From CAYSUS01 sp964434165 (GTDB lineage: Bacteria; Planctomycetota; Planctomycetia; Pirellulales; Thermoguttaceae): DNA of 64,000 nucleotides. Position numbers and translations under genes: made by a program. Below the pieces are notes generated by a model, which was given only the letters and a program-made list of their open reading frames with translations, was not told where the DNA came from and searched no databases. The stretch covers positions 13,629-77,628 of the forward strand of contig CAYSUS010000027.1 in the NCBI GenBank assembly GCA_964434165.1. Direction: 5' to 3'. Below, piece by piece: positions 1 to 8,442 of the stretch. Within the stretch, counting starts at the first letter, position 1; every line of letters starts with the position of its first letter.

Positions 1-2
1 GC

Positions 3-411
3 TGCATGGGCGTGAAGGACGTGATCGTTTACGTGGGTCCTCAGGCGGCCTACGAGGAGAGGGTTTACGGTCCCCTGGCGAGCGAGTACACCATGGTTCC
101 CTTGAGCCCGGAGGACGCGCGGAACCTGGTCGAAGGCGCGGTGGCCTACGCCGACGATCTCGGGTTGCCGCCGCATCCGGACTACCGCGTGGCCGAGCGG
201 TTGTTCGGCGACGTCGATGCAGCGGCCAGCACGGTGCGGTTCGAGTACGGCAGGAACGGAAGACCTTTCTTCATCCCCGGACCCTTCGAGGACGCCATCC
301 GGTGCCGCGAGATCGTCCGTGCCCTGCAGGATCGATGCGGGGGGGGACGGTTACCACTTCGTGATGCGCGGGCCGGACTGGCACCTGACGGCCCACGACC
401 TGGCGGACTGA
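3..411 (+). CDS. Conserved hypothetical protein, 5'-partial, with a frameshift in a G run
   Basis: The gene enters from the left edge, so its N-terminus is missing. The first visible residues (GVKD) and the later segments EGAVAYA, FGD(V/I)D and the stretch around GRPFFI resemble a small conserved cytoplasmic family of unknown function that I recall from planctomycetes and other bacteria. Two frames must be joined: the upstream frame runs to a run of eight G at 339-346, and the family-like C-terminus (GGDGYHF, then HLTAHDLAD, stop TGA at 409-411) continues in the next frame. Removing one G restores a single open frame. This is either a real mutation or a homopolymer sequencing error; the clean C-terminus favours error or a very recent event. 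Function unknown. Confidence 0.65.
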
Positions 412-506
412 AGGGCCGGTGGAGGCCGGTGTGCCGTCCGAAGGCAGGCACCCCCTTGGGGATTCGCCTCATCGCCCGGCGGTCGGCCTTCGAGGGCCCG
501 TCCTTC

Positions 507-2426
507 CTATTCGCGCTTGCCCACGCGCCGCCAGACCTCGATGCCGCTGAAGTTCGCGGCCCCGCCCGACGCGGTGATCGTGATCTTGCCGCCCTGGGGC
601 GAGACAATCCACGGCCCGAGGCGCCGCCACCTTCCGGCCGGGCCGCTGTCGTAGTCCTGCTCCACGACCCGGCCGCCAAGGCGGATGGTGTACGTCTCCG
701 GCGAGGTCTCCTCCCACAAGTAGGCGAACACCGCGTAGGTCCCCTCAGGAAGGCCGGTCAGCGACAAGGTCGGCTTATGGTCCCAGCGGAACGAGCGGAT
801 CATCTTCTCCCGGGCCTCGTCCGTGGGCGGACGGAGCACGACCTGGGTGTTCTTCAAGGGGCGGTCCTGGCAGGCGAAGCCCTCGGCCGCGTCGCCCTCC
901 CACTGCTGGCCGTCGATCTTGATGGCCGGACCATTGACGTTGATGCCGCGGTAGAACTGCCACGGCCCGGTCTTCTCCGGCGGGCCTTCCAGGCGCGTGA
1001 CCGGCGTGGTGAGGTCTTGGTATGCGGTGGGCGTCCCCGGCGGCGGCGGGACCGGCTCGCCGGCCACCTTGACCACCGCGCGGCGATAGGCCTTAAGCGG
1101 CGGGTCGCCCGAGTCGGTCACTTCGAGGATCACGTGGATCGTGCGGCCCGCGGCGTCCCTGGGCAGGGCAACGACGGCATCCTGCGCGTCGGCCCCGCGG
1201 ATCGGCGCCGCTTGCCAGTACGTCCCCGGCTCGACGTAAACCCACCAGTGGTATGCCAGCGTGTCCCCGTCGGGGTCCTTGGAGCCCGCCGCGGAAAGCT
1301 GCACCTGGCCACCCGGCTCCGCGGCGATCGGGAGCACCGCGCGGCTCCGGTCGCGATTGAGCACGGCCGACGGCTCGTGGTTGGCCTCGCCATACTCCTT
1401 CACGCACCAGTCCATCCGGGCCTGGAAGGCGTTCTGATAGGCCTCGCGCCAGCGATCGATGGTGTGGAGCATGTCCGGCTTGCCGTGGCGGAGGTCCCTG
1501 GCGCCGACGTACTCGCGGCCGCGGCCGCTCCGCTCGAAGCGTCCGCCCCAGTTGCCCCACTCGGGATGCTCCGGATCGCTCAGTCCGTCGGGCAGCACGT
1601 AGAAGAACGAGGGGGTGTCGCCCTCCTTGACGCCCGCTTTGCCGGCAGCTTTGGGCGGATAGCAGGGTCCCAGCGGGCCGTGGCCGGCGAGCACGTGCCG
1701 CTTGAGCCACCCGGGCGAGACGAGGTCCTGATCGCCCCCTTTCCAGATCCCGCGGAACAGGCCGTTGGAGTAGATCCAGAAGACGTCGGGGTGATGCTCC
1801 TTGACCCAGCCCGCGGTGCGGTCCTGGTCGGCGATGGAGTGCACGCGGATCTTGCGCTGGATCGCGGCAAGCTCCTCGGACGAGTGCGTCCTCGCCAGCT
1901 TCCACAGGGCCTGGGCCAGCTCGCGCGGCCCGCCCCAGATGGACAGCCACACGGGGCGCGGGTCGTCGCGCTTGAGCACGCGAACGATCCACTCCGAGGC
2001 CTCGGAGTCCATGCCCGGCCCGACCGTGTGCGGATCGCCGTTGTGGCCGTCCTTGATCAAGGCGGCGAGCTCGTCGTGCGAGGGGTAGTCGGCGCGGTGC
2101 TTGCGGAGGTTCGGCAGCACCTGGCCGTAGGCATCGACGGCCTTGCGGATCAGGTCCGGCCGGGTGTCCTTCTCGTGCCCCCAGCCGAAGCCCGTGCACA
2201 GGCCCTCGACCTCGAAGTCGCAGGCGTAGAGGAGAAAGCGGACCAGCGACTGCTGGTCGTCCGGATCGCCGCCGATGTCGGTCATCACGACGATTCTCGC
2301 CTTGGCTTCCTTGGGTACTGCGAGCGGCTCCTCGGCTCGCGCCGGGTTGGATAGACACGCCATCCACAGCGCGGCGCCGAGCAGCGCCCGACGCCGAAGC
2401 GCTGGTTCATTACAGACGTGCGGCAT
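507..2426 (-). CDS. Secreted DUF1593 nucleoside-hydrolase-like protein with C-terminal sandwich domain
   Basis: About 639 aa. The ATG at 2426 is preferred over an upstream TTG because GAGAGG lies seven bases before it. The N-terminus has an arginine-rich segment and hydrophobic stretch ending at a likely cleavage site after ARA, so the product should be exported. Residues about 49-57 carry TDIGGDPDD, the metal-binding signature of the inosine/uridine nucleoside hydrolase fold; the DUF1593 branch of that fold occurs in secreted, cellulose-associated proteins such as Sde0182. The second half has a PKD-like piece (SKDPDGD around residue 380) and a C-terminal beta-rich domain typical of this family. 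The true substrate is unknown; a glycoside or carbohydrate role is inferred from the family. It converges with the gene ending at 411. Confidence 0.85.
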   Translation of the reverse strand: MPHVCNEPALRRRALLGAALWMACLSNPARAEEPLAVPKEAKARIVVMTDIGGDPDDQQSLVRFLLYACDFEVEGLCTGFGWGHEKDTRPDLIRKAVDAYGQVLPNLRKHRADYPSHDELAALIKDGHNGDPHTVGPGMDSEASEWIVRVLKRDDPRPVWLSIWGGPRELAQALWKLARTHSSEELAAIQRKIRVHSIADQDRTAGWVKEHHPDVFWIYSNGLFRGIWKGGDQDLVSPGWLKRHVLAGHGPLGPCYPPKAAGKAGVKEGDTPSFFYVLPDGLSDPEHPEWGNWGGRFERSGRGREYVGARDLRHGKPDMLHTIDRWREAYQNAFQARMDWCVKEYGEANHEPSAVLNRDRSRAVLPIAAEPGGQVQLSAAGSKDPDGDTLAYHWWVYVEPGTYWQAAPIRGADAQDAVVALPRDAAGRTIHVILEVTDSGDPPLKAYRRAVVKVAGEPVPPPPGTPTAYQDLTTPVTRLEGPPEKTGPWQFYRGINVNGPAIKIDGQQWEGDAAEGFACQDRPLKNTQVVLRPPTDEAREKMIRSFRWDHKPTLSLTGLPEGTYAVFAYLWEETSPETYTIRLGGRVVEQDYDSGPAGRWRRLGPWIVSPQGGKITITASGGAANFSGIEVWRRVGKRE

Positions 2427-2468
2427 GACAGACCTCTCGGAGAACAAGGATCACGACTGCTGCCCCGC

Positions 2469-3299
2469 TCAACGCACCGGCCACCGGGAGTCCTCGACGA
2501 TCAGCCGGCCCATTTCGCGCCGGTAGCGGTACTGGCTCGGGTCGTCGCCCAGCCCGCGATACTCGGCGGCCGGCTCCTGGCCGGTCCAATCGACCGTGCT
2601 GCGGCCGACCAGGAGTTCCGACGCGGGCTCCTCGGTGTTGAACGTCACGCACGGCACGACGAGATAGGTCGTCGGCGTTTTGGGGCGATGATTCCAGACG
2701 TCGGAGACGGCCCGCCGGGCCTGCAACCGCGCGCTGGCGATCGCCGCGGCCAGAGCTCGGTAGGACGGCGGCACCTGGTTCTCGTCGCGAAGCGCCGCGA
2801 GCCGGTCGCGCCCCCCACTGGCCAGCGCGCGAGCCAGTTCTCGCGCGGCTGGCAGCGCGCTGCCGGAGAGAACCAGGCCCAGGGCCCCGCAGCACGTGGA
2901 AAGGCCGTCGAACCGTTTGAGCCGGCCGTATTCCGCGCCGGAGCGGCTCTCGATCACGCCGACGTGGGCGTTGATCTTGGCCAGCACGAGCTTCTTCTGG
3001 TCGGCAGGGCCGGCCAGAGCGAAATGCTCCTCGGCGGTCCGCAGCGCGCCCGTCTCGTACCGCGCCCCCAGGTTCACCGTGCGGAACGGGGCCCGACAGC
3101 CGCTACCCAAGGCGGGCAGCAGGCCGGAAGCCACCAGCCGCTGGAACGCCTCGACGCCTTCCCACTCGGCCTCGTCGGAGCAGGCGACCTGGTACGCCCC
3201 CACCGCCGCGGCCCTGGCTGTGACCACGGCCTGGCGCAGCGCGCCGCCGGTCTCGCTCAAGGGGCACTGGCGGCCGATCAGCGCGTCGAGCGCGTGCAT
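2469..3299 (-). CDS. Hypothetical protein, 276 aa
   Basis: I do not recognise a named domain. The ORF is long, keeps GC-rich third positions, and lies 43 bp upstream of the DUF1593 gene on the same strand, so it may share its transcript. The product is alanine- and arginine-rich and mostly helical by composition, without a signal peptide or membrane segment. There is a CC pair near the middle (STCCGAL), and the C-terminus is charged and tryptophan-containing (VDWTGQEP). No Shine-Dalgarno is obvious before the ATG, so the start is uncertain. It looks cytoplasmic. No function is assigned. Confidence 0.6.
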   Translation of the reverse strand: MHALDALIGRQCPLSETGGALRQAVVTARAAAVGAYQVACSDEAEWEGVEAFQRLVASGLLPALGSGCRAPFRTVNLGARYETGALRTAEEHFALAGPADQKKLVLAKINAHVGVIESRSGAEYGRLKRFDGLSTCCGALGLVLSGSALPAARELARALASGGRDRLAALRDENQVPPSYRALAAAIASARLQARRAVSDVWNHRPKTPTTYLVVPCVTFNTEEPASELLVGRSTVDWTGQEPAAEYRGLGDDPSQYRYRREMGRLIVEDSRWPVR

Positions 3300-3448
3300 G
3301 GCGGTTACCCGTTCATCGATGGGCGGTGCGGAAACGCCCGATTATGGATCGGGTGGCGCCTCGGCCGCAAGCGGGCGCCCGGACCAAAGAACGAGAGCGG
3401 GCGCCGCGGCACGGCGCCCGCTCTGGGAGTCGATCGCGGCCCGAGCGA

Positions 3449-4732
3449 TCAGTCGAACGGGTTGGGGGCGGGCTTGGTGTCCGGCTCCTGATCGAACGGG
3501 TTGGGCAGGTCGCCCGACGGCTTCTCCGGGGCGGGCTCGGGCGGCGCCGGCGTGGTCGCGCCGGGCTCGACCGGGGCGGGCACCGCAGGGGCGGGCTCGA
3601 CCGGCGCGGGCACCGCAGGGGCGGGCTCGACCGGCGCGGGCTCGGCGGGAGCCGGGGTGTCGAAGGGATTGTCCTCCCCGGGCGCGGCAGGCTTGTCGGC
3701 CGGCAAGTCCATGCCCGGGCCGGGGCCCGGCGGGCCGAATCCATCCGGGGCAGGCGGGGCCGAGGGGACCAGGCCGCCGGGCACGGCGTCGGTGGCGGAC
3801 TTCATCGCGTTGGTCACGGTGTCCGTACCGGCCTTGCCCGCCGCGCGGAACAGGGCATCAAGCACACCCCCGGCCTTGGCGCCGGCAGGCGCCTCGGTGG
3901 TGCCGCCGTCGGCAGGGACCTCGACCGGCGCCTCCGGCTTATCCGGCGGAGTGACGTCGAAGGGGCTCGGCTCGGCCGGCGCCTCGTCGGGCATCGACGG
4001 CTCTTCAACGGGCGTCTCCGGCGTGGTGGCGTCGAAGGGGCTCGGCTCGGCGGGAGTCTCCACCGGCGCCTCCGGCTTGGTGGCGTCGAACGGATTGGGC
4101 TCGGCGGGCTTCTCCGTGGTCGCGGTGCCCGGCTCCACGGGCGGGGGCTCGGGCTTCTCGGGCTTGATCATCGGCTCCTCGGCCGGCACTTCCTCGAATG
4201 GCTTGGCGGCCGGCTCGGGCGGCGGCTCCGGCACGGCGGGCAGCTTCACGTCCGGGGTCGGGGGGGCGGTGGCCTGTTCGCGGACGATTACGTCGCGCCG
4301 ATCCTGCACGGCTTCGTACCGCGCGGCGGCCGCGGCCTGCGCCCTCTCATGGGCCTCGAGCTGGGCCTCGCGGCGGTACTTCTCGATCATCGCCCGCGGC
4401 TCACCCTGAATTCGCTGGAGCGACCGCCCCACGCGGTACAGCTTGTTGACGTCGGCTGCCTCGAGGTCGGCCCCTTCCTCGAAGTCCATGCGGGCCTCGG
4501 CCTCGCGCCCGAGCTGCAGGTACGAGAGGCCGCGGAAGTAGTAGCACCGCGGGTCCTTGGTGCCGGCGTCGATGGCCGAGGTGAGCACCGTGTGCGCCGT
4601 GGCGTAGTCGCCGGAGAAATAGGCATGCACCCCGCTGCCATAAAGCCGGCTCAGGACGGCTTGCTGACCGTAAACCGACACGCCGCCCAACAGGACGACC
4701 CCTGCCGCCAATAAAGCGAGTCTCCGATACAT
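3449..4732 (-). CDS. Secreted TPR protein with a long Pro/Glu-rich NPFD-repeat tail
   Basis: About 427 aa from the ATG at 4732. Residues 1-22 form a signal peptide (MYRRLALLAAGVVLL, cut near YGQ). Residues about 25-110 look like two tetratricopeptide units (YFSGDYATAHTVL, then YYFRGLSYLQLG), usually a protein-binding scaffold. A charged helix with RREAQLEAHERAQ follows. From about residue 145 to the end the chain is low-complexity, rich in Pro, Glu and Ala, and repeats the tetrapeptide NPFD or SPFD about seven times, including the very C-terminus. Such tails are probably disordered. Export is predicted, so it may act in the cell envelope. The longer reading upstream of 4732 has no signal and was rejected. 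Function unknown. Confidence 0.75.
   Translation of the reverse strand: MYRRLALLAAGVVLLGGVSVYGQQAVLSRLYGSGVHAYFSGDYATAHTVLTSAIDAGTKDPRCYYFRGLSYLQLGREAEARMDFEEGADLEAADVNKLYRVGRSLQRIQGEPRAMIEKYRREAQLEAHERAQAAAAARYEAVQDRRDVIVREQATAPPTPDVKLPAVPEPPPEPAAKPFEEVPAEEPMIKPEKPEPPPVEPGTATTEKPAEPNPFDATKPEAPVETPAEPSPFDATTPETPVEEPSMPDEAPAEPSPFDVTPPDKPEAPVEVPADGGTTEAPAGAKAGGVLDALFRAAGKAGTDTVTNAMKSATDAVPGGLVPSAPPAPDGFGPPGPGPGMDLPADKPAAPGEDNPFDTPAPAEPAPVEPAPAVPAPVEPAPAVPAPVEPGATTPAPPEPAPEKPSGDLPNPFDQEPDTKPAPNPFD
3562..3650 (-). repeat. 30-bp tandem repeat inside the NPFD-tail gene
   Basis: Three near-identical 30-bp units lie back to back, encoding the decapeptide PAVPAPVEPA about two and a half times. The repeat is in frame, so copy-number changes would lengthen or shorten the tail without breaking the gene. 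Confidence 0.8.
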
Positions 4733-5137
4733 GGCAACCGACTCCCTGGGACGAAAAACAGTGGTTCCTTGGGGGCGGGTGTGGTATGGCATCCCGAATT
4801 GCCCAAGCCCGCCAGAAACGCCCTGACCCTCGTCGGCCTTGACCCTGGTCAGTTGCGAACCGCGATCCGAACGACCGGCACGACTGCGCAGTAAGCACGT
4901 GAAGAACACCGGTGACTGCCTTGATCGTAATTTCCCCCACTCGGAATTTCAAGCAAGGGAAGCCACCGTGGCGTCGCAATCCGGTGATCCTCCCGCGGTG
5001 GCCGGCCCCGTGCCGACGGAAGCGCGCAAACCCCTCTAAAGGGGAATCGAGATCGCGTCGCCGCACTGGTCGCCTGAACCACACCAGCGGGTGCTTAGAG
5101 ACGAGAGCAGGGCACCCCGATTGCGAGACCCCGACCG

Positions 5138-5159
5138 AAAAAGGGCTGCCCAGTAGCCC
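5138..5159 (-). terminator. Rho-independent terminator-like hairpin
   Basis: On the minus strand a GGGCT stem, 7-nt loop and AGCCC stem are followed directly by TTTTT (plus-strand A run 5138-5142). The stem is short (5 bp) but GC-rich. Confidence 0.5.
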
Positions 5160-5336
5160 CCAGGGGAAGCGACCCTGGCTTCGGCTTCGAGGTTCTGCCT
5201 CCGAGCTGCCCTGCTCTGCGTTGCGCAGATGGCACTCGATGTCGGGCCGCGACGCCGTTCACCCCTGACGGCATCGGACAGCCCACTGCGCCGTGGACGA
5301 AGACTACCCAATCTCCGCCCACACTCCATTCATCGC
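5138..5336 (-). ncRNA. Candidate structured small RNA or long leader, unknown family
   Basis: Read on the minus strand, this 200-nt stretch folds into a row of hairpins: GATGCCGT/ACGGCGTC with a 9-nt loop (around 5250-5275), TCTGCG/CGCAGA with a 3-nt loop (5215-5229), GAGG/CCTC (5190-5202), CCAGGG/CCCTGG (5160-5178) and a final GGGCT/AGCCC followed by five T (5138-5159). A CATAAT box (complement of 5343-5348) could be its -10 site, but no good -35 is visible. An 11-bp inverted repeat (5104-5114 with 5207-5217) overlaps the TCTGCG stem, so two folds compete. I see no signature of RNase P, tmRNA, SRP or a known riboswitch. It could be a free sRNA or an attenuated leader of the gene starting at 4732. 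Confidence 0.35.
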
Positions 5337-5626
5337 AAATTGATTATGATGGTCTTAACACTCAGAACGCGCGACCGGGCAATCCATCGGTATTCTTCGC
5401 ATCCCGACCCGGTCGCAACCATCTTGCGGGTTATGCTGAGCAAGCGTGGGGATCCTGGGGGTCGATGTGCGTTACGAGAGCTGCGACGTTCGCTGCCGAT
5501 TCGGGGCTCTTCGAAGAATGGGCCACCGCGCCGCACGCACGGCGCCAGCTCCTGACCGGGCGCATCGATCGGAGTCACTTCGGCGGATTGCCCCGAGGAA
5601 ATGCTCCAATGGGGGGTATGCAATCC

Positions 5627-5656
5627 TTGACGGTGCGAAAAACAGGGAACTATACT
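5627..5656 (+). promoter_or_regulatory. Sigma-70-type promoter for the gene at 5731
   Basis: TTGACG at 5627-5632 and TATACT at 5651-5656 are separated by 18 bp. Transcription would start near 5663, leaving a leader of about 68 nt. Confidence 0.6.
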
Positions 5657-5730
5657 AGAGGCTGTCCAGGGTCAGCTCTTTGCTCGCCGCACGGCCCGAT
5701 GCCCGATCTCCCTCCAAAGGAATGCCGCCG

Positions 5731-6609
5731 ATGAGTTTGTCGCTTTGCGCCCGGTTGAAGCTCGTTGCGCTGGGTTGGGCCGTCGCCTTCTGCGGACCGG
5801 CGTTGCCGCTCTCGGCCCAGGAAGAACCCGCCGCGCCGCCGTCGCAGCCGTTCCGTAAGCTGGCCCCCGGCGTGCTCCGCGACGTCGATCCGGCACGCCA
5901 GGTCGAGGAGACCAACAGCCGCCACGACCACCTTGGCCTGATCGACGTCAACGCCGACTTCGAGTGGGCCAAGAACGTCTCCTTCCGCCACGACGTCTGG
6001 CATCTCGACATCCGCTACAAGCCCGTGCGCACCATCTGGGTCGATATCCCCCAGAAGAACGGAGCGATGCAACGGAAGCTGATCTGGTACTTGGTTTACA
6101 GCGTGACCAATCCCGGCGAGACCATGCACCCGGTTCCCCAGGGCGACGGGACCTACCAGATCGAGATGCAGCAGAAGGACGTGCGCTTCGTGCCCGAGTT
6201 CCTCCTCCGTGATCACGAGACCAATCAAGTCTCTGCCGACACGGTGATCCCCGTGGCCCTCGGCCCGATCCGGCTCCGCGAGGACGCCAAGCGCCGGTTC
6301 CTGAACACGGCCGAGATGATTCGCGAGATCAAGGTGGGCGAGACCTTCTGGGGCGTCGCAACTTGGGAGAACCTCGACCCCCGCATTGACCGCTTCTCCG
6401 TTTACGTCAAAGGCCTCACCAACGCCTACAAATGGAAGGACGACCAGGAGGCCTACGTCCGCGGGGAGCCGGTTTCCGGGCGCAAGCTGGGCGTCAAGAC
6501 GCTCAAGCTCAACTTCTGGCGTCCCGGGGACGAATACTCCGAGGACCGCGACTTGATTCGCGCGGGCGTGCCGGGCGGCCAGGACTACGAGTGGGTCTAT
6601 CTTTACTGA
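5731..6609 (+). CDS. Secreted conserved hypothetical protein, 292 aa
   Basis: The ATG at 5731 is chosen because AAAGGA lies about ten bases upstream and a clean signal peptide follows (hydrophobic residues 10-24, cut near LSAQ). The mature part has HDVWHLDIRYKPVRT and a beta-rich pattern with several tryptophans (VWHL, TFWGVATWEN, LNFWRPGDE). It resembles a planctomycete-restricted family of secreted proteins that I recall but cannot name. No catalytic motif or membrane anchor is evident after the signal, so it is probably periplasmic. A strong promoter lies just upstream and it precedes rpmA on the same strand. Function unknown. Confidence 0.75.
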   Translation: MSLSLCARLKLVALGWAVAFCGPALPLSAQEEPAAPPSQPFRKLAPGVLRDVDPARQVEETNSRHDHLGLIDVNADFEWAKNVSFRHDVWHLDIRYKPVRTIWVDIPQKNGAMQRKLIWYLVYSVTNPGETMHPVPQGDGTYQIEMQQKDVRFVPEFLLRDHETNQVSADTVIPVALGPIRLREDAKRRFLNTAEMIREIKVGETFWGVATWENLDPRIDRFSVYVKGLTNAYKWKDDQEAYVRGEPVSGRKLGVKTLKLNFWRPGDEYSEDRDLIRAGVPGGQDYEWVYLY

Positions 6610-6623
6610 AGGCCGAATGGCGG

Positions 6624-6652
6624 TTGACGGTCCTCGGCGATCCCGATACAAA
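6624..6652 (+). promoter_or_regulatory. Possible promoter for rpmA-obgE
   Basis: TTGACG at 6624-6629 with TACAAA at 6647-6652, 17 bp apart. It lies between the preceding stop codon and rpmA and would give a leader of about 130 nt. Confidence 0.4.
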
Positions 6653-6789
6653 GTAGGGTTCGCCGCCTCCGCGAAGCAGCCACTTTGGCGCGCAGAGGGC
6701 CAATCCCGGGCTGCGGCGCTTTTGGCAGATTCACGCGGTTCCTTGTGGGCCAGGTGACGGCCTGACCCGATCCGAGCGAGGCAGTTTCC

Positions 6790-7056
6790 ATGGCACACAA
6801 AAAGGGTCAAGGCTCCAGCCGCAACGGCCGCGATTCCAATGCGCAGCGCCGCGGCGTGAAGCGTTTCGGGGGCCAGCAGGTTCGGGCGGGTAGTATCCTG
6901 GTCCGCCAGGTGGGCACGAAGTTCCACCCCGGTCGCGGCGTGGGCATCGGCAACGACTACACCCTCTACGCTCTGATCGATGGCTGCGTGGAGTTCGACC
7001 GCGGCGGCCGCCGCGTCAACGTGGTCGCGGTCCAGCCAGCCGCGTCGGCCAACTGA
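6790..7056 (+). CDS. rpmA: 50S ribosomal protein bL27
   Basis: 88 aa, the usual length. The N-terminus MAHKKGQGSSRNGRDS and the block GVKRFGG are diagnostic for bL27, whose N-terminal tail reaches the peptidyl-transferase centre. The chain ends with a short alanine-rich tail. It lies 84 bp upstream of obgE, the common bacterial order. The usual upstream partner rplU (bL21) is absent: the gene before it is an unrelated secreted protein, so the rplU-rpmA pair is split in this genome. Confidence 0.98.
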   Translation: MAHKKGQGSSRNGRDSNAQRRGVKRFGGQQVRAGSILVRQVGTKFHPGRGVGIGNDYTLYALIDGCVEFDRGGRRVNVVAVQPAASAN

Positions 7057-7140
7057 GCAGGCCGAATTCTCGCCCGCGGAGCAATACCGAAAACAGCTCG
7101 GGGATGGCCCGGTCGTGGGCCGTCCCCGCTTCTTTGCGCC

Positions 7141-8139
7141 ATGTTCGTCGATGAAGTCGAGATCCTGATCGAGGCAGGGGACGGGGGCCACGGGTGCGTG
7201 AGCTTCCGCCGGGAGAAATACGTGCCCCGCGGCGGGCCCGACGGCGGCGACGGCGGCGACGGAGGAAGCGTGATCCTCCTGGCCGAGCCCGGCGTGGACA
7301 GCCTCGCCCCGCTGGCCCATCGCAAGCACTGGCGCGCCCAGAGCGGCAAGGCCGGCCAGGGCGCCAACCGCCAGGGGGCCTCGGCCAAGGACCTCGTGCT
7401 CAGTGTCCCGCCGGGTACGGTCGTCCTGGACGCCGAACGGGGCTTCGTCATCAAGGACCTCGCCGAGGCCGGCGACCGCGTCACCATCGCCCGCGGCGGC
7501 CGCGGCGGCCGCGGCAACGCCTCGTTCAAGTCGGCGACGAACCGCGCGCCGCGCGAGCGGACGCTGGGCGCTTCCGGCGAGTCGCGCCGCATCCGCCTGG
7601 AGCTGAAGATCATCGCCGACGTGGGCCTGGTCGGCAAACCCAACGCCGGCAAGAGCACGCTCCTCAGCCGCCTCTCGCGGGCCCGGCCCGAGATCGCCGC
7701 CTACCCGTTCACCACCAAGCACCCCAACCTGGGCCGCGTGCAGATCGACCTGGACCGCTCGTTCATCCTCGCCGACATCCCGGGGCTGATCGAAGGGGCC
7801 CACGCCGGCGCAGGTTTGGGACACGAATTCCTTCGCCACATCCAGCGGGCGGGCATCCTCGTCCACCTTGTCGAGCCGCAGCCGGCCGACGGCGCCGACC
7901 CGATCGCCAACTACCGCGCCATCCGCCACGAGCTGGAGGCCTTCGATCCCGAGCTGGGCCGACGGCCCGAGATCGCGGCCGTGACCAAGGCAGACCTGCC
8001 CGGTGCCGAGGAGGTCTCCACCCGACTGGCCGAGGCCACTGGTCGCCGGGTGCATCTGCTTTCGGCCGTCACCGGGCAGGGCCTGAACCAGCTCGTGGCG
8101 GCTGTCGTCCGTGCGCTCGACCGCCGGGTGGAGGCGTGA
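7141..8139 (+). CDS. obgE: Obg family GTPase involved in ribosome maturation
   Basis: 332 aa. Residues 1-158 are the glycine-rich Obg fold (FRREKYVPRGGPDGGDGG, RGGRGGRGN). The G domain follows with GKPNAGKST (G1, about 165-173), DIPGLIEGA (G3), TKAD (G4) and SAVTG (G5). The chain ends soon after G5, so the C-terminal OCT domain of longer Obg proteins is absent, as in many bacteria. Obg binds the 50S subunit late in assembly and responds to nucleotide state. The short gap after rpmA suggests co-transcription. It starts with ATG at 7141 and has no good Shine-Dalgarno. Confidence 0.97.
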   Translation: MFVDEVEILIEAGDGGHGCVSFRREKYVPRGGPDGGDGGDGGSVILLAEPGVDSLAPLAHRKHWRAQSGKAGQGANRQGASAKDLVLSVPPGTVVLDAERGFVIKDLAEAGDRVTIARGGRGGRGNASFKSATNRAPRERTLGASGESRRIRLELKIIADVGLVGKPNAGKSTLLSRLSRARPEIAAYPFTTKHPNLGRVQIDLDRSFILADIPGLIEGAHAGAGLGHEFLRHIQRAGILVHLVEPQPADGADPIANYRAIRHELEAFDPELGRRPEIAAVTKADLPGAEEVSTRLAEATGRRVHLLSAVTGQGLNQLVAAVVRALDRRVEA

Positions 8140-8442
8140 AGGGCCCTCTGGCGGCCCGCGCTGACCGCTGCGCGGCAAGTCTGCCGGACGGCCAGACGGA
8201 CTTACAAGGGGTTGCTCATGCACCCGGTCGAAAACGACCTCCCGAACTGCCGATGGACGAAGTCCAGCGCGTCCTGCGTCACGTCGGAGAGGTCCGCTAA
8301 ACGCGGCTCTTCCGCGGCTTCCTCCACCGGTTGAGGTAGCAAGTGCCCCCTCGCGTCGGGTTCCGACCGCCTGGGTCGCGCCCCGAAACCCGCCCGCCTT
8401 GCCGCCCCACGTGACCCGACAGCAACCTCTGGGAGAAGAACC
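8140..8442. other. Intergenic region without a supported gene
   Basis: About 300 bp between obgE and the GH5-like gene. The open frames are continuations of shadows of obgE. I see no clear promoter, hairpin or small gene. Confidence 0.5.

Larger units (their letters stand above)
4733..5626. other. Long intergenic stretch between divergent genes
   Basis: About 900 bp without a convincing coding frame: the ORFs here are short, lack Shine-Dalgarno sites and resemble nothing I know. The only strong signals are the inverted repeats and hairpins at 5104-5336, annotated separately. The promoter for the 4732 gene must lie here, but I could not place it with confidence. Confidence 0.6.

Noticed and set aside
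412..2354. Very long plus-strand open frame across the DUF1593 gene
   Set aside because: Beyond about 411 its translation is only the antisense of the DUF1593 gene; high GC removes stop codons. The motifs are on the minus strand.
5041..5340. RNase P RNA, tmRNA or SRP RNA in the structured gap
   Set aside because: None of their conserved sequence blocks is present on either strand.
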